Numbered from the stretch's first letter, positions 38,828 through 47,238 are shown. The stretch: DNA of 64,000 bases from Halalkalibacillus sediminis (GCF_002844535.1 NZ_PJNH01000001.1:496001-560000), one strand, 5' to 3'. Numbers and translations are program-made. The notes: generated from the letters alone by a model not told the origin.

Positions 38828-38862
38828 GAGCTTGCACACTTTCGTGCAGGCTCTTTTCTTTT
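38828..38862 (+). terminator. hfq terminator
   Basis: Stem GAGCTTGCAC/GTGCAGGCTC (38828-38837, 38844-38853) with one G-U pair, then TTTTCTTTT. Confidence 0.9.
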
Positions 38863-38933
38863 GGCAAAACGGTTTAAGTACACCTTCATTAGGGATATAA
38901 TAATTTTATAAATTCATTTCAAGGAGACTATCT

Positions 38934-40187
38934 ATGGAAGAACAAGCGATATTAGTTGGCTGCCAACTACAACAAGATTCTGATGAGCAATTTAGAACTT
39001 CGATGGAAGAGCTCCGTGCACTTGCTGAAACAGTGGATGCGGAAATTGAAGAAGTTTTTATCCAAAAACGTGACAGAATGCATCCTTCACTTTTCCTAGG
39101 TACAGGAAAGGTAGAGGAAATAAAGGAATACATTGAAGAGCACGAGATCGAACTGATTATCATGAATAGTGAATTGACGCCTTCGCAATCAAGGAATTTA
39201 TCTAACAAATGGAATGTGAAATTAATTGACCGAACACAGTTGATTTTAGATATCTTCGCCATGAGGGCTCGAACAAAAGAGGGTAAATTGCAAGTTGAAT
39301 TAGCACAGCTACAGTACTTATTACCTCGTTTATCTGGGCAGGGTGAAGCTTTGTCCCGTCTAGGTGGTGGAATAGGTACGAGAGGTCCAGGTGAAACCAA
39401 ACTGGAAACAGATCGACGCCATATTCAACGCCGTATTACTGATATCAAACAATCATTAGATCAAGTGGTCAATCAAAGAAATCAATATCGGGAAAGAAGG
39501 AAGCATCAATCAGCCTTCCAAATTTCGATCGTCGGGTATACGAACGCAGGAAAATCTACTCTGTTCAATCAATTAACTAATGAAGTTTCGTTGGAAGAGG
39601 ACAAGCTATTCGCCACACTGGATCCATTAACGAGGAAAGTAGATCTACCTAGTGGGTTCCAGGCTATCGTTTCCGATACTGTAGGGTTCATACAACAATT
39701 ACCTACTACTTTGATCGCAGCTTTCCGATCAACATTGGAGGAAGTAACTCAGTCAGATTTCATTTTATTAGTCGTAGATAGTTCAGATCCAAAAGCGATT
39801 GAACAAGAGAAGACTGTGCGAAAAATCCTTGAAGAGCTGGAGGCCGATCACATCCCTACTCTAACTGTTTATAATAAGTCTGACTTATTGAAAGATGAAT
39901 TTTTCCCTTATTCAAAGCCTAATATCTTGATGACTGCAAAAGCTAAAAGTGATATTCATCGGTTGAAAGAATATATTGAACAAGTTGTTAAGCAAGAATG
40001 GGAAAAGTACAAAGTCGAGGTTGCCGCAGATGAGGGTAAGTTGCTCCACCGAATAAAAGAACAGACGATTTTGAGTGAAAGGTCATTCAATGAGGACACA
40101 CAAGAATACGAGGTATCAGGGTTTGTGAATCCTACCTCGCCACTTTACCACCAACTGACAAAGAGAGTGAACAAAAATAATGAATAA
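38934..40187 (+). CDS. hflX: Ribosome-associated GTPase HflX
   Basis: HflX splits stalled 70S ribosomes under stress. The 417-residue protein has the N-terminal ND1 domain ending in the GGGIGTRGPGETKLE glycine loop. A coiled linker and a GTPase domain follow, with G1 GYTNAGKST at about residue 201, DTVGFI as G3 and NKSD as G4. AAGGAGAC precedes the ATG. It overlaps the next gene by eight bases. Confidence 0.94.
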   Translation: MEEQAILVGCQLQQDSDEQFRTSMEELRALAETVDAEIEEVFIQKRDRMHPSLFLGTGKVEEIKEYIEEHEIELIIMNSELTPSQSRNLSNKWNVKLIDRTQLILDIFAMRARTKEGKLQVELAQLQYLLPRLSGQGEALSRLGGGIGTRGPGETKLETDRRHIQRRITDIKQSLDQVVNQRNQYRERRKHQSAFQISIVGYTNAGKSTLFNQLTNEVSLEEDKLFATLDPLTRKVDLPSGFQAIVSDTVGFIQQLPTTLIAAFRSTLEEVTQSDFILLVVDSSDPKAIEQEKTVRKILEELEADHIPTLTVYNKSDLLKDEFFPYSKPNILMTAKAKSDIHRLKEYIEQVVKQEWEKYKVEVAADEGKLLHRIKEQTILSERSFNEDTQEYEVSGFVNPTSPLYHQLTKRVNKNNE

Positions 40188-41421
40188 CCAAATACTGAAT
40201 AAAATAAATGAAACAGAAAATAAAATGAATCAACAATTGAAAAACATCCAAAGTATTGTAACAGCTAATCAAGAGAAAGTGCTAAATGCTTTTCAAAAAC
40301 TACAAATCAGTGACTTCCATTTCAGTCCCTCGACTGGATACGGATATGATGATTCAGGTCGTGAACAATTAGAACGGCTCTATGCTGAAGTATTTAATTC
40401 TGAGGATGCCTTGGTGCGTCCTCAGATTGTTTCTGGTACACATGCGATCACCACTGCTTTATTTGGTGTGCTTCGGCCAGGAGACGAACTAGTATCCATT
40501 ACAGGAAGACCTTACGATACTTTAGAAAATGTCATTGGCATTAAAGAAAAGAATGATGGATCATTACGGGATTATCAAATCGAATACAGCGAAGTTGCAT
40601 TGACTGAAGATGGTCATATGGATTATGAAGCTATTAAAGCTGCAATTACACCAAAAACTAGAATGATAGCCATCCAACGATCAAAAGGCTATGCAGATCG
40701 TCCATCATTCTCGATCAAAGAAATAAGAGACGTGATCCGTTTTGTGAAGGGAATAAGATCCGACATAATTGTTTTTGTAGACAATTGTTACGGGGAATTT
40801 GTTGAGCTAGAAGAACCCACCGAAGCAGGTGCCGATCTCATCGCAGGATCATTAATAAAAAATCCAGGCGGAGGCTTAGCAAAAACCGGAGGATACATAG
40901 TAGGTAAAAATCATTTGATTGAAAAGTGCGCAAACTGGTTAGTGGCACCTGGACTAGGTAAAGAGACAGGCGCAAGTCTTTATAGTCTTCAAGAAATGTA
41001 CCAAGGCTTCTTTCTGGCGCCCCATGTTGTGGGAGAGGCATTAAAAGGTGCCATGTATACAGCTACTCTACTCTCTTCAGAAGGTTATACGACTACTCCC
41101 GGACCAAATGATTCGAGGACCGATCTGATTCAATCTGTAACGTTTTCAACGAAAGAAGAGATGATCACCTTTGCACAAGAAATCCAACAACAATCGCCAA
41201 TCAACTCTCATGTAACTCCACATGCCAGTTATATGCCAGGGTACGACCATGACGTAATCATGGCTGCCGGGACTTTCATTCAAGGGGCAAGTCTTGAATT
41301 AACAGCTGACGGTCCGATTAGACAGCCATATACTCTCTATGTTCAAGGTGGACTAACTTATGAGCATGTAAAATTAGCCATCACTAAAGGCGTTTTAAAA
41401 ATTCAAACAGGGGAAAAGTAA
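40180..41421 (+). CDS. ynbB: PLP-dependent cystathionine/methionine-lyase-like protein YnbB
   Basis: The 413-residue protein belongs to the methionine gamma-lyase related family often labelled aluminium resistance protein. It has YGYDDSGREQLERLYAEVF near the N-terminus, a central VDNCYGEF and the PLP lysine in SLIKNPGGGLA at about residue 227. The exact substrate is unknown. It overlaps hflX and precedes glnR, the same order as B. subtilis ynbA-ynbB-glnR. Confidence 0.85.
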   Translation: MNNQILNKINETENKMNQQLKNIQSIVTANQEKVLNAFQKLQISDFHFSPSTGYGYDDSGREQLERLYAEVFNSEDALVRPQIVSGTHAITTALFGVLRPGDELVSITGRPYDTLENVIGIKEKNDGSLRDYQIEYSEVALTEDGHMDYEAIKAAITPKTRMIAIQRSKGYADRPSFSIKEIRDVIRFVKGIRSDIIVFVDNCYGEFVELEEPTEAGADLIAGSLIKNPGGGLAKTGGYIVGKNHLIEKCANWLVAPGLGKETGASLYSLQEMYQGFFLAPHVVGEALKGAMYTATLLSSEGYTTTPGPNDSRTDLIQSVTFSTKEEMITFAQEIQQQSPINSHVTPHASYMPGYDHDVIMAAGTFIQGASLELTADGPIRQPYTLYVQGGLTYEHVKLAITKGVLKIQTGEK

Positions 41422-41450
41422 CTTAGACGTATGTCTAGGTTATTTTTTTA
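41420..41450 (+). terminator. ynbB terminator
   Basis: Stem AACTTAGAC/GTCTAGGTT (41420-41428, 41433-41441), tetraloop, seven Ts. Confidence 0.9.
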
Positions 41451-41458
41451 TATTTTCA

Positions 41459-41497
41459 TGTAAACTTTCCTGACATCAGTTGACATTTATAATAACA
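41459..41497 (+). promoter_or_regulatory. GlnR/TnrA operators of glnRA
   Basis: Site 1 at 41459-41475 is TGTAA-N7-TGACA, a perfect TGTnA-N7-TnACA box. Site 2 at 41481-41497 is TGACA-N7-TAACA and overlaps the -35 element. This two-site layout matches the autoregulated glnRA promoter of B. subtilis, which is repressed under nitrogen excess. Confidence 0.82.
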
Positions 41498-41508
41498 CTG
41501 TATATAAT
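41480..41508 (+). promoter_or_regulatory. glnRA promoter
   Basis: Perfect sigma-A consensus: TTGACA (41480-41485), 17-bp spacer, TATAAT (41503-41508). Confidence 0.93.
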
Positions 41509-41531
41509 AGTTTTATCTTGGAGGTGTTGGT

Positions 41532-41942
41532 ATGCAACTGAATGATCGAAAGTCAATGCCATTATTTCCTATTAGTATCGTTACCGAGCTTACAGAATTG
41601 ACTGCTCGCCAAATTCGATATTATGAAGAAAAAGGTTTAGTGATGCCTAAGCGATCAGATGGGAACCGTCGTTTGTTTTCTTTTTATGACGTGGACCGAT
41701 TGCTTGAAATCAAGGAATTGATTGATCAAGGTGTAAATTTAGCAGGAATTAAACAAGTACTTAGAATGAAATTGGAAGATCCGCAAGTTGCCCAGAAAAG
41801 TGTTGAGGAAAAACAACCATCTGAAAAACGGGATCTTACTGAGAAAGAATTGCATAATTTGCTTCGTAAAGAATTGATCGAGGCTGGTTATGGTAGTAAA
41901 TCGTCCATGATACAGGGGGACCTTTCGAGGTTCTACCATTAA
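41532..41942 (+). CDS. glnR: MerR-family nitrogen regulator GlnR
   Basis: The 136-residue repressor has an N-terminal MerR helix-turn-helix (LTELTARQIRYYEEKGLVMPKR, residues 17-38) and a short C-terminal tail that senses feedback-inhibited glutamine synthetase. It represses glnRA and other nitrogen genes when glutamine is plentiful. GGAGGTG precedes the ATG. Operators for itself sit in its promoter. Confidence 0.94.
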   Translation: MQLNDRKSMPLFPISIVTELTELTARQIRYYEEKGLVMPKRSDGNRRLFSFYDVDRLLEIKELIDQGVNLAGIKQVLRMKLEDPQVAQKSVEEKQPSEKRDLTEKELHNLLRKELIEAGYGSKSSMIQGDLSRFYH

Positions 41943-41975
41943 TATATGGAATAAAAACTTTTAGGAGGAAACATT

Positions 41976-43310
41976 TTGTCAAAGATTACGAAAAAAGATA
42001 TTTACAAGAGACTTGAAGAGGAAAATGTACGATTCATCCGTTTACAGTTTACTGATTTATTAGGAACTATTAAAAACGTAGAAATTCCATTGAGCCAACT
42101 TGATAAAGCATTGGATAACAAAATGACATTTGATGGTTCTTCGATTGAAGGTTTTGTAAGAATTGAAGAGTCAGACATGCTTCTACATCCAGATTTAGAT
42201 ACTTTTGTGGTTTTCCCATGGACTTCAGATAAAGGGAAAGTCGCTCGTTTCATTTGTGACATATATAATCCCGATGGTTCACCTTTCAAAGGTTGCCCTC
42301 GTTATAACTTGAAGCGAAACTTAGAAGAGATGGAGAAATTAGGTTTCACTGCTTTCAATATTGGTACTGAGCCAGAGTTCTTCTTATTCAAGTTGAACGA
42401 AGCTGGAGATCCAACAATGGAATTGAATGATAAAGGTGGTTATTTCGACTTAGCACCTACTGATTTAGGTGAAAATTGCCGCCGTGATATCGTACTTGAG
42501 TTAGAAGAAATGGGCTTTGAAATCGAAGCTTCTCACCACGAGGTAGCTCCTGGTCAGCACGAAATCGACTTCAAATATTCTGATGCTGTTAAGCACGCAG
42601 ATGATATCCAGACGTTTAAATTAGTTGTAAAAACGATTGCTCGTAAGCACGGCCTACATGCAACATTCATGCCGAAACCATTATTCGGTGTGAACGGTTC
42701 AGGTATGCACGCGAACATGTCTTTATTCGATAAAAAAGGTAACGCGTTCTATGATCCAAAAGGAGAACAAGAGCTTAGTAAAGTAGCTTATCAGTTCACA
42801 GCTGGAATCATCAAGCACGCTGTTAACTTCACTGCTGTAACAAACCCGACTGTTAACTCTTACAAGCGTTTAGTACCAGGTTATGAAGCGCCTTGTTATG
42901 TAGCTTGGTCTGGTCAAAACCGTAGCCCACTAGTACGTGTACCAGCAGCACGTGGTATGAGTACTCGTATCGAGGCTCGTAGTGTTGACCCTTCAGCGAA
43001 CCCATACATGGCTCTATCTGTTTTATTAGCAGCAGGACTAGATGGTGTACGCAACAAAATGGAAGCTCCTGAACCAGTTGACCGCAACATCTATGTAATG
43101 AACAAGAAAGAACGTGAAGAAAACGGAGTTCAAGATCTACCAGCCACTCTATATGATGCGCTAGTGAAATTGAACGAAGATGAAGTTATCAAAGAAGCTC
43201 TAGGTGAGCACTTGTTAGAACACTTCCTTGAATCAAAAGAGATTGAATGGGATATGTTCCGTACACAAGTACACCCTTGGGAGCGCGAACAGTATTTGAG
43301 TAGTTATTAA
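41976..43310 (+). CDS. glnA: Type I glutamine synthetase
   Basis: The enzyme makes glutamine from glutamate, ammonia and ATP. The 444-residue GSI-alpha protein has the N-terminal beta-grasp, DGSSIEGF, the metal-ligand segment [11 protein letters not shown] and [15 protein letters not shown]. It also has [37 protein letters not shown] and the C-terminal [12 protein letters not shown]. No adenylylation-loop insert is present. The start is TTG 41976 after AGGAGG. Its last 19 codons and terminator are repeated 259 bp downstream, so the 3' end may derive from an integrated element. Confidence 0.96.
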   Translation: MSKITKKDIYKRLEEENVRFIRLQFTDLLGTIKNVEIPLSQLDKALDNKMTFDGSSIEGFVRIEESDMLLHPDLDTFVVFPWTSDKGKVARFICDIYNPDGSPFKGCPRYNLKRNLEEMEKLGFTAFNIGTEPEFFLFKLNEAGDPTMELNDKGGYFDLAPTDLGENCRRDIVLELEEMGFEIEASHHEVAPGQHEIDFKYSDAVKHADDIQTFKLVVKTIARKHGLHATFMPKPLFGVNGSGMHANMSLFDKKGNAFYDPKGEQELSKVAYQFTAGIIKHAVNFTAVTNPTVNSYKRLVPGYEAPCYVAWSGQNRSPLVRVPAARGMSTRIEARSVDPSANPYMALSVLLAAGLDGVRNKMEAPEPVDRNIYVMNKKEREENGVQDLPATLYDALVKLNEDEVIKEALGEHLLEHFLESKEIEWDMFRTQVHPWEREQYLSSY

Positions 43311-43352
43311 TATACTAAACCCTTTGATCCATAACGGTTCAAAGGGTTTTTA
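43254..43352 (+). repeat. glnA 3'-end repeat, copy 1 (in the gene)
   Basis: The last 19 codons of glnA plus its terminator. It matches 43513-43611 without gaps: 54 of 57 coding bases agree, and the three differences are all synonymous. About 33 of 41 bases agree after the stop. Together they look like attL/attR-type repeats. Confidence 0.85.
43317..43352 (+). terminator. glnA terminator
   Basis: Stem AAACCCTTTGA/TCAAAGGGTTT (43317-43327, 43339-43349), with an inner CC/GG pair, followed by Ts. Confidence 0.92.
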
Positions 43353-43512
43353 TCTTTTGTAGGACATGATTGATATTATCGCACCCATGATTACACCCAT
43401 AAAACACCCATGAAAGTTGAAATCATTTTACCTAGTTTGAATTAATTAATTTTAAAAACGTTAATATACCAGTCTTTTGACCTCTTTTGATTTGTGTTGA
43501 TTCACCTTTAAC
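43353..43512. other. 160-bp scar between the two glnA ends, with CACCCAT repeats
   Basis: There is no plausible gene. CACCCAT occurs at 43382-43388, 43394-43400 and 43405-43411, with periods of 12 and 11 bp, and once more beyond copy 2 at 43641-43647. Evenly spaced short direct repeats beside a duplicated gene end suggest arm-type sites of a tyrosine recombinase (inference). The rest is AT-rich. Confidence 0.5.
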
Positions 43513-43611
43513 ATGTTCCGTACGCAAGTACACCCTTGGGAGCGCGAACAGTATTTAAGTAGTTACTAATAAATTAGATCCTTTGAGCTGTAATGGTTCA
43601 AAGGGTTTTTG
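43513..43611 (+). repeat. glnA 3'-end repeat, copy 2 (detached fragment)
   Basis: The first 57 bases encode [18 protein letters not shown]-stop, identical in protein to the glnA C-terminus but with no upstream gene or ribosome site. The following hairpin CCTTTGA/TCAAAGG (43580-43586, 43598-43604) with a T run is a second terminator. This is probably the displaced original glnA end, or a copy left by a lost element. Confidence 0.85.
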
Positions 43612-43717
43612 TTTTTTGAAATATATAGCTTAGAATAGAGCACCCATAAATCTACCGAATTTTTTGAAGGATTTTCTTGTTAGTTGTCGAATAATGTTTA
43701 TTATGGAGGTGTGCTTT

Positions 43718-44161
43718 ATGAAGAAAATAATAGCTAGTTGGTTTATTAAAACCGCATGGCCATTTATTTTAAAATTATTAATTAGATATGCTGAAGAGAT
43801 TGTACAAATAGTTATATACCGTATCAAGAAAATGATTAAAGAAAGTCAATTAAATAAGGAAAAAGTATACAATGATGAAATTGCAGAAAAAGAAGGTCAA
43901 TTAGCACAAACAACTAATGAAAGTGTTAAAGCTCGTTTGCGTAAAGAAATACATGAATTAAAAATTAAATTGGAATCTACAGATAGCTCTTATCAAGAGA
44001 TGGAACAAATTATAAGAGGCACAGAAGAAAAATTAATCTTAGATGTAAAAGAAAAAACAAAAGAATTAAAAGCAGATGAATTTATTAATAAAAACACTAG
44101 TAAATTAGAACTTAAAGATTCAAAAACGCTACTATTGGATAACGATAAAGCAAACAAGTGA
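43718..44161 (+). CDS. Unknown protein with a hydrophobic N-terminus and coiled coil
   Basis: I do not recognise this 147-residue protein. Residues 3-35 (SWFIKTAWPFILKLLIRY and on) form a hydrophobic/amphipathic segment that could bind membrane. Residues 40-115 are charged and heptad-like, probably a coiled coil. The start is ATG 43718 after GGAGGTG; an in-frame codon at 43664 has no ribosome site. The gene is very AT-rich compared with its neighbours and directly follows the glnA repeat, consistent with acquired DNA. It appears to form a unit with the lipoprotein gene downstream. Confidence 0.65.
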   Translation: MKKIIASWFIKTAWPFILKLLIRYAEEIVQIVIYRIKKMIKESQLNKEKVYNDEIAEKEGQLAQTTNESVKARLRKEIHELKIKLESTDSSYQEMEQIIRGTEEKLILDVKEKTKELKADEFINKNTSKLELKDSKTLLLDNDKANK

Positions 44162-44198
44162 TGTCAGAATTGTGAAATATTCGAGTAAAGGGATCATT

Positions 44199-44576
44199 AT
44201 GTTCAGGAAAATTTCTATTGTAGTTTTAATAGCAATCTTATTAGTCAGTTGCAAAACTGGTATGTATCCTGACCCCGAAATTGTAGAAGAGGTTGGGTAT
44301 GTTTTAAATAAGAGGGAATTTAACGAAAAAAATCAAATCTTATTCATCCCGGAAGAGGATATAAATAATACAAAGGTGTTAGATGAAAACAAAGACGTGG
44401 TAATAAATGAGTTGTTAGAGAATGATAAAGATCTTGTTTATTACCAAGTTACTAATGAAGAATATAAGAGTGTAATGGTGGAGGATAAGGTGATTGTAAC
44501 TTATGATAAATCAACCGGACAAGAAGACTCTACTATCCCTCAAAGGGTCACTAAAAAAGTTGAAGAAGTGGAATAA
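44199..44576 (+). CDS. Small predicted lipoprotein
   Basis: The 125-residue product has a short signal ending in the lipobox LLVSC, about 19 residues from the ATG. The mature part is acidic (ENDKDLVYYQVTNEEYK) and matches no family I recognise. ATG 44199 follows AAAGGG; a GTG at 44172 lies upstream without a ribosome site. It is probably anchored on the outer membrane face. It sits 37 bases after the coiled-coil gene and shares its high AT content. Confidence 0.6.
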   Translation: MFRKISIVVLIAILLVSCKTGMYPDPEIVEEVGYVLNKREFNEKNQILFIPEEDINNTKVLDENKDVVINELLENDKDLVYYQVTNEEYKSVMVEDKVIVTYDKSTGQEDSTIPQRVTKKVEEVE

Positions 44577-44636
44577 TCTAATTAAGGATTAAATTGCTCT
44601 ACAAATTAGGTTTTTTTATAGACAGGAGGTGCCTTA

Positions 44637-44969
44637 ATGGATAGAAAGTACAACGATTTAATAGGAGATATTTTAGAGGGAGCTGGAGAAAAAGATAGTA
44701 TAAAGGAAAAAGGTGAACCACTGTCTAAAGATTATTTAGAAATGGATACATATCAACACTTTCAGAAAATAGCAAAGGATGCTGGTTATCTCCCTCCTTG
44801 GCTTAAGTTACAAAAGGAAATTTCCGAACTAGTCCATTTTTGCGAAACTGAACAAGATGTAGTAGTTATTAATGAGAAAATCAATAAACATAATAGAATT
44901 TGTCCTACACAAATGCAGAAAAATTTAATTAGCTTGAATGCATTAGAAAAAGCGAAAAGAATATGGTGA
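44637..44969 (+). CDS. DnaJ-homologue subfamily C28-like protein (DUF1992)
   Basis: The 110-residue protein has the DUF1992 pattern: KGEPLSKDYL, then AGYLPPWLKLQKEI and a C-terminal NKHNRICPTQMQK. This domain also occurs in eukaryotic DNAJC28, but no J domain is present here, so chaperone function is only inferred from the name. AGGAGGTG precedes the ATG. The gene has its own terminator and lies in the variable glnA-lexA interval. Confidence 0.75.
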   Translation: MDRKYNDLIGDILEGAGEKDSIKEKGEPLSKDYLEMDTYQHFQKIAKDAGYLPPWLKLQKEISELVHFCETEQDVVVINEKINKHNRICPTQMQKNLISLNALEKAKRIW

Positions 44970-44974
44970 GTTAC

Positions 44975-45008
44975 TTCCTCCTTTGTCTGCAACGAAGGAG
45001 GAATTTTT
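44975..45008 (+). terminator. Terminator of the DUF1992 gene
   Basis: Perfect 9-bp stem TTCCTCCTT/AAGGAGGAA (44975-44983, 44995-45003) with TTTTT. Confidence 0.88.
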
Positions 45009-45060
45009 ATGTTCACTTGACTATTAGCTTAAATTTCCACTTCTAAATTTTTAAGCTCCG

Positions 45061-45084
45061 TGATATAATACGAACAAATGTTCT
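45061..45084 (+). promoter_or_regulatory. Extended -10 and LexA box of the uvrX-like gene
   Basis: TGATATAAT (45061-45069) is an extended -10. CGAACAAATGTTCT (45071-45084) matches the bacilli LexA consensus CGAAC-N4-GTTC exactly in both halves. The operator covers the likely transcription start. Confidence 0.88.
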
Positions 45085-45115
45085 TATTAAAGTTTTTCAA
45101 CAAGGAGTTTTGAAA

Positions 45116-46375
45116 GTGGACTATTCTGGCTATCCTCGACATGATGTTTTATGCATTGATATGCGGTCATTTTACGCTAGTGTGGAGTGCGTAAAGAGAG
45201 GGTTGGATCCGCAACAGGCTTTACTTGCAGTAGTCGGTGATCCTGATCGTCCAGGTAGTATTGTGCTGGCGGCTTCACCTCGTTTAAAAAAGAAACACGG
45301 TATCAGTAACGTTAGTCGTTTCTTCGAGTTGCCGATGCATGATCCTGAGCTTGTCATCGCTAATGCTCACATGGGTGATTATGTAGAAATGTCGCTTGAA
45401 ATCACGCGTCTGATGATGACACTCGTTCCGAAAGAAGCGATTCACGTATACTCAGTTGACGAACTGTGGGTGACGATTGATGGGCTTCGTAGGTTGTATG
45501 GTTCTCCTTACGAAATTGCGTATATGATTCAAAATCGTATCCGGGATCAATTCGGCATTGAATGTGTCCTAGGTATAGGTGACAATAAGTTTCTTGCGAA
45601 AGTCGTGATGGATATTCATTCGAAGAAAGCAGCTGACGGCATAGCGGAATGTAGGTATGAAGATGTTGAACGTTTGTTATGGCCGGTTCCGGTTGAAAAG
45701 ATATGGGGAATTGGTAGCCGAATGATGCGCAACTTGAACAAGATGGGGATCATGACGCTTGGTCAACTGGCGAAGCACCCACTGAAGCATCTTCAAAAAA
45801 GGTTCGGGATTATGGGTGAACAACTTTATTGGCATGCCTGGGGAATTGATCTCAGTCCAGTCACCGGAAATTTCACCAAAACCGAGCAAAAAGGTTTCGG
45901 TAATGGTATTACGTTACTTAGGGATTATGAAAAAGAAGAGATTTATGCCTGTTTGTTAGATTTGTGTGAAGAAGCATGTAAGCGCGCGAGAAGAGGAGGT
46001 TATGCCGGGCGGACCATCCATCTGTCGATTGGTTATTCTTCAGAAGTAGGGGGAGGTTTCAGTCGATCGACGTCAGTTGATACGCCTACTAACGTAACGA
46101 TGGATATGTATGAAGTATGCTTGACTTTGTTCCATCGCTTCTATGATGGAAGAAGTAAAATCCGCCGCGCTTCAGCGACGTTAACTAACTTGGAAGATGA
46201 CGTTGCGACTCAATTAGCACTCTTTGACGACCGTGGGAAACAAGACGAGATTGGCCGCGTAATGGATGCAATAAAAGATAAGCATGGAGCTACATCGATT
46301 TTGCGGGCCAGCAGTTACACTTCTGGTGGTATTGCAGTCGATCGCTCGAAGAAAATTGGCGGGCATTTCGCTTAG
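45116..46375 (+). CDS. uvrX: Y-family DNA polymerase, UvrX/YqjW type
   Basis: The 419-residue translesion polymerase matches the UvrX/YqjW branch rather than DinB. The catalytic residues are D15 in CIDMRSFYASVE and D115-E116 in VYSVDELW. IWGIGSRMMRNLNKMGI forms the helix-hairpin-helix, and the little-finger domain follows. The C-terminus has QLALFDD, a likely beta-clamp binding motif. The start is GTG 45116, eight bases after AAGGAG; TTG 45110 is too close. The LexA box implies damage induction. UvrX genes are often carried by prophages, which fits the insertion-prone interval. Confidence 0.88.
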   Translation: MDYSGYPRHDVLCIDMRSFYASVECVKRGLDPQQALLAVVGDPDRPGSIVLAASPRLKKKHGISNVSRFFELPMHDPELVIANAHMGDYVEMSLEITRLMMTLVPKEAIHVYSVDELWVTIDGLRRLYGSPYEIAYMIQNRIRDQFGIECVLGIGDNKFLAKVVMDIHSKKAADGIAECRYEDVERLLWPVPVEKIWGIGSRMMRNLNKMGIMTLGQLAKHPLKHLQKRFGIMGEQLYWHAWGIDLSPVTGNFTKTEQKGFGNGITLLRDYEKEEIYACLLDLCEEACKRARRGGYAGRTIHLSIGYSSEVGGGFSRSTSVDTPTNVTMDMYEVCLTLFHRFYDGRSKIRRASATLTNLEDDVATQLALFDDRGKQDEIGRVMDAIKDKHGATSILRASSYTSGGIAVDRSKKIGGHFA

Positions 46376-46400
46376 TAAAAATTATAACTTAAATGGACAC

Positions 46401-46440
46401 AAAAAAAGCTTGTAAGAAATTACTCTTACAAGCTTTTGAT
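46401..46440. terminator. Bidirectional terminator between uvrX-like gene and lexA
   Basis: Perfect 14-bp stem AAAAGCTTGTAAGA/TCTTACAAGCTTTT (46404-46417, 46424-46437), with As upstream and Ts downstream. It can therefore end transcription of both convergent genes. Confidence 0.9.
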
Positions 46441-46444
46441 ATTC

Positions 46445-47065
46445 CTAATGAACATTTCTGAATAAGCCAACGACTTTACCAAGGATCGTGACTCGATCTA
46501 AAAAGATAGGTTCCATCGTTGAATTTTCAGGTTCTAATCGATAGCGGTCTTCATCTTTGAAGAAACGCTTCACTGTCGCTTCGTCTTCTTCCGTCATCGC
46601 GACCACGATTTCACCGTTATTAGCGGTGGCTTGTTTCCTTACGATAACTAAGTCCTGATCATGGATACCCGCTTCAATCATACTTTCACCCTGTACAGTC
46701 AACACGAAAATATCTTCTTCAGTAGCAGAAATAGTGTTTGGAATTGGAAGATACTCTTCAACATTTTCGAATGCTGTAATTGGTTCACCCGCGGTTACTT
46801 TACCAATTAGGGGAGCGTAGATCGCTTCACGTTCATGAACGGCTTCTCCATCATCGTACATGATTTCGATGGCTCTAGGCTTCGTAGGGTCCCGTCTGAT
46901 GAATCCCTTTTCTTCCAAACGTGCTAGGTGTCCATGGACAGTAGAACTAGAAGCTAGTCCAACTGCTTCAGCGATTTCTCTAACTGAAGGTGGATATCCT
47001 TTGGCTTTTACTTCATCATTGATAAATTCGAATATCTGCTTTTGTCTTTTCGATAGTTTTTTCAT
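46445..47065 (-). CDS. lexA: SOS repressor LexA
   Basis: The 206-residue repressor has a winged-helix DNA-binding domain (residues 1-65) and an S24 self-cleaving domain. The Ala92-Gly93 cleavage site lies in VTAGEP, with catalytic S128 in QGESMI and K166 in EATVKRF. RecA filaments trigger cleavage and derepress the SOS genes. The start is the ATG at 47065, after GGGGTG; an upstream codon at 47104 adds residues not found in relatives. It carries its own LexA box. Confidence 0.96.
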   Translation of the reverse strand: MKKLSKRQKQIFEFINDEVKAKGYPPSVREIAEAVGLASSSTVHGHLARLEEKGFIRRDPTKPRAIEIMYDDGEAVHEREAIYAPLIGKVTAGEPITAFENVEEYLPIPNTISATEEDIFVLTVQGESMIEAGIHDQDLVIVRKQATANNGEIVVAMTEEDEATVKRFFKDEDRYRLEPENSTMEPIFLDRVTILGKVVGLFRNVH

Positions 47066-47121
47066 CGTTTCACCCCAAATTTTAATTCGACAATCAAGTT
47101 GCACGTACTCTGAATATACTA

Positions 47122-47150
47122 ATTATAGCAATCTATAAATACAAAAGCAA
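47122..47150 (-). promoter_or_regulatory. lexA promoter
   Basis: On the minus strand: TTGCTT (47150-47145), 17 bp, TATAAT (47127-47122). The -35 overlaps the LexA box. Confidence 0.75.
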
Positions 47151-47161
47151 ACATTCGTTCG
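47148..47161. promoter_or_regulatory. LexA box of lexA
   Basis: Minus-strand CGAACGAATGTTTG fits CGAAC-N4-GTTyG with one deviation. It overlaps the lexA -35 and lies 18 bp upstream of the ynzC -35. Confidence 0.82.
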
Positions 47162-47179
47162 TAGTAAATGTTGAATTTC

Positions 47180-47208
47180 TTGAGATTCGTCTACTGAAAC
47201 GATACAAT
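47180..47208 (+). promoter_or_regulatory. ynzC promoter
   Basis: TTGAGA (47180-47185), 17 bp, TACAAT (47203-47208). Confidence 0.65.
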
Positions 47209-47238
47209 AGTCCAAGGATAGAAAGGGTGAATATTTTT

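Noticed and set aside
43382-43411. CACCCAT repeats as a CRISPR array
   Set aside because: The repeats are only 7 bp with 4-5 bp between them, far too short for repeat-spacer units, and no cas gene is present.
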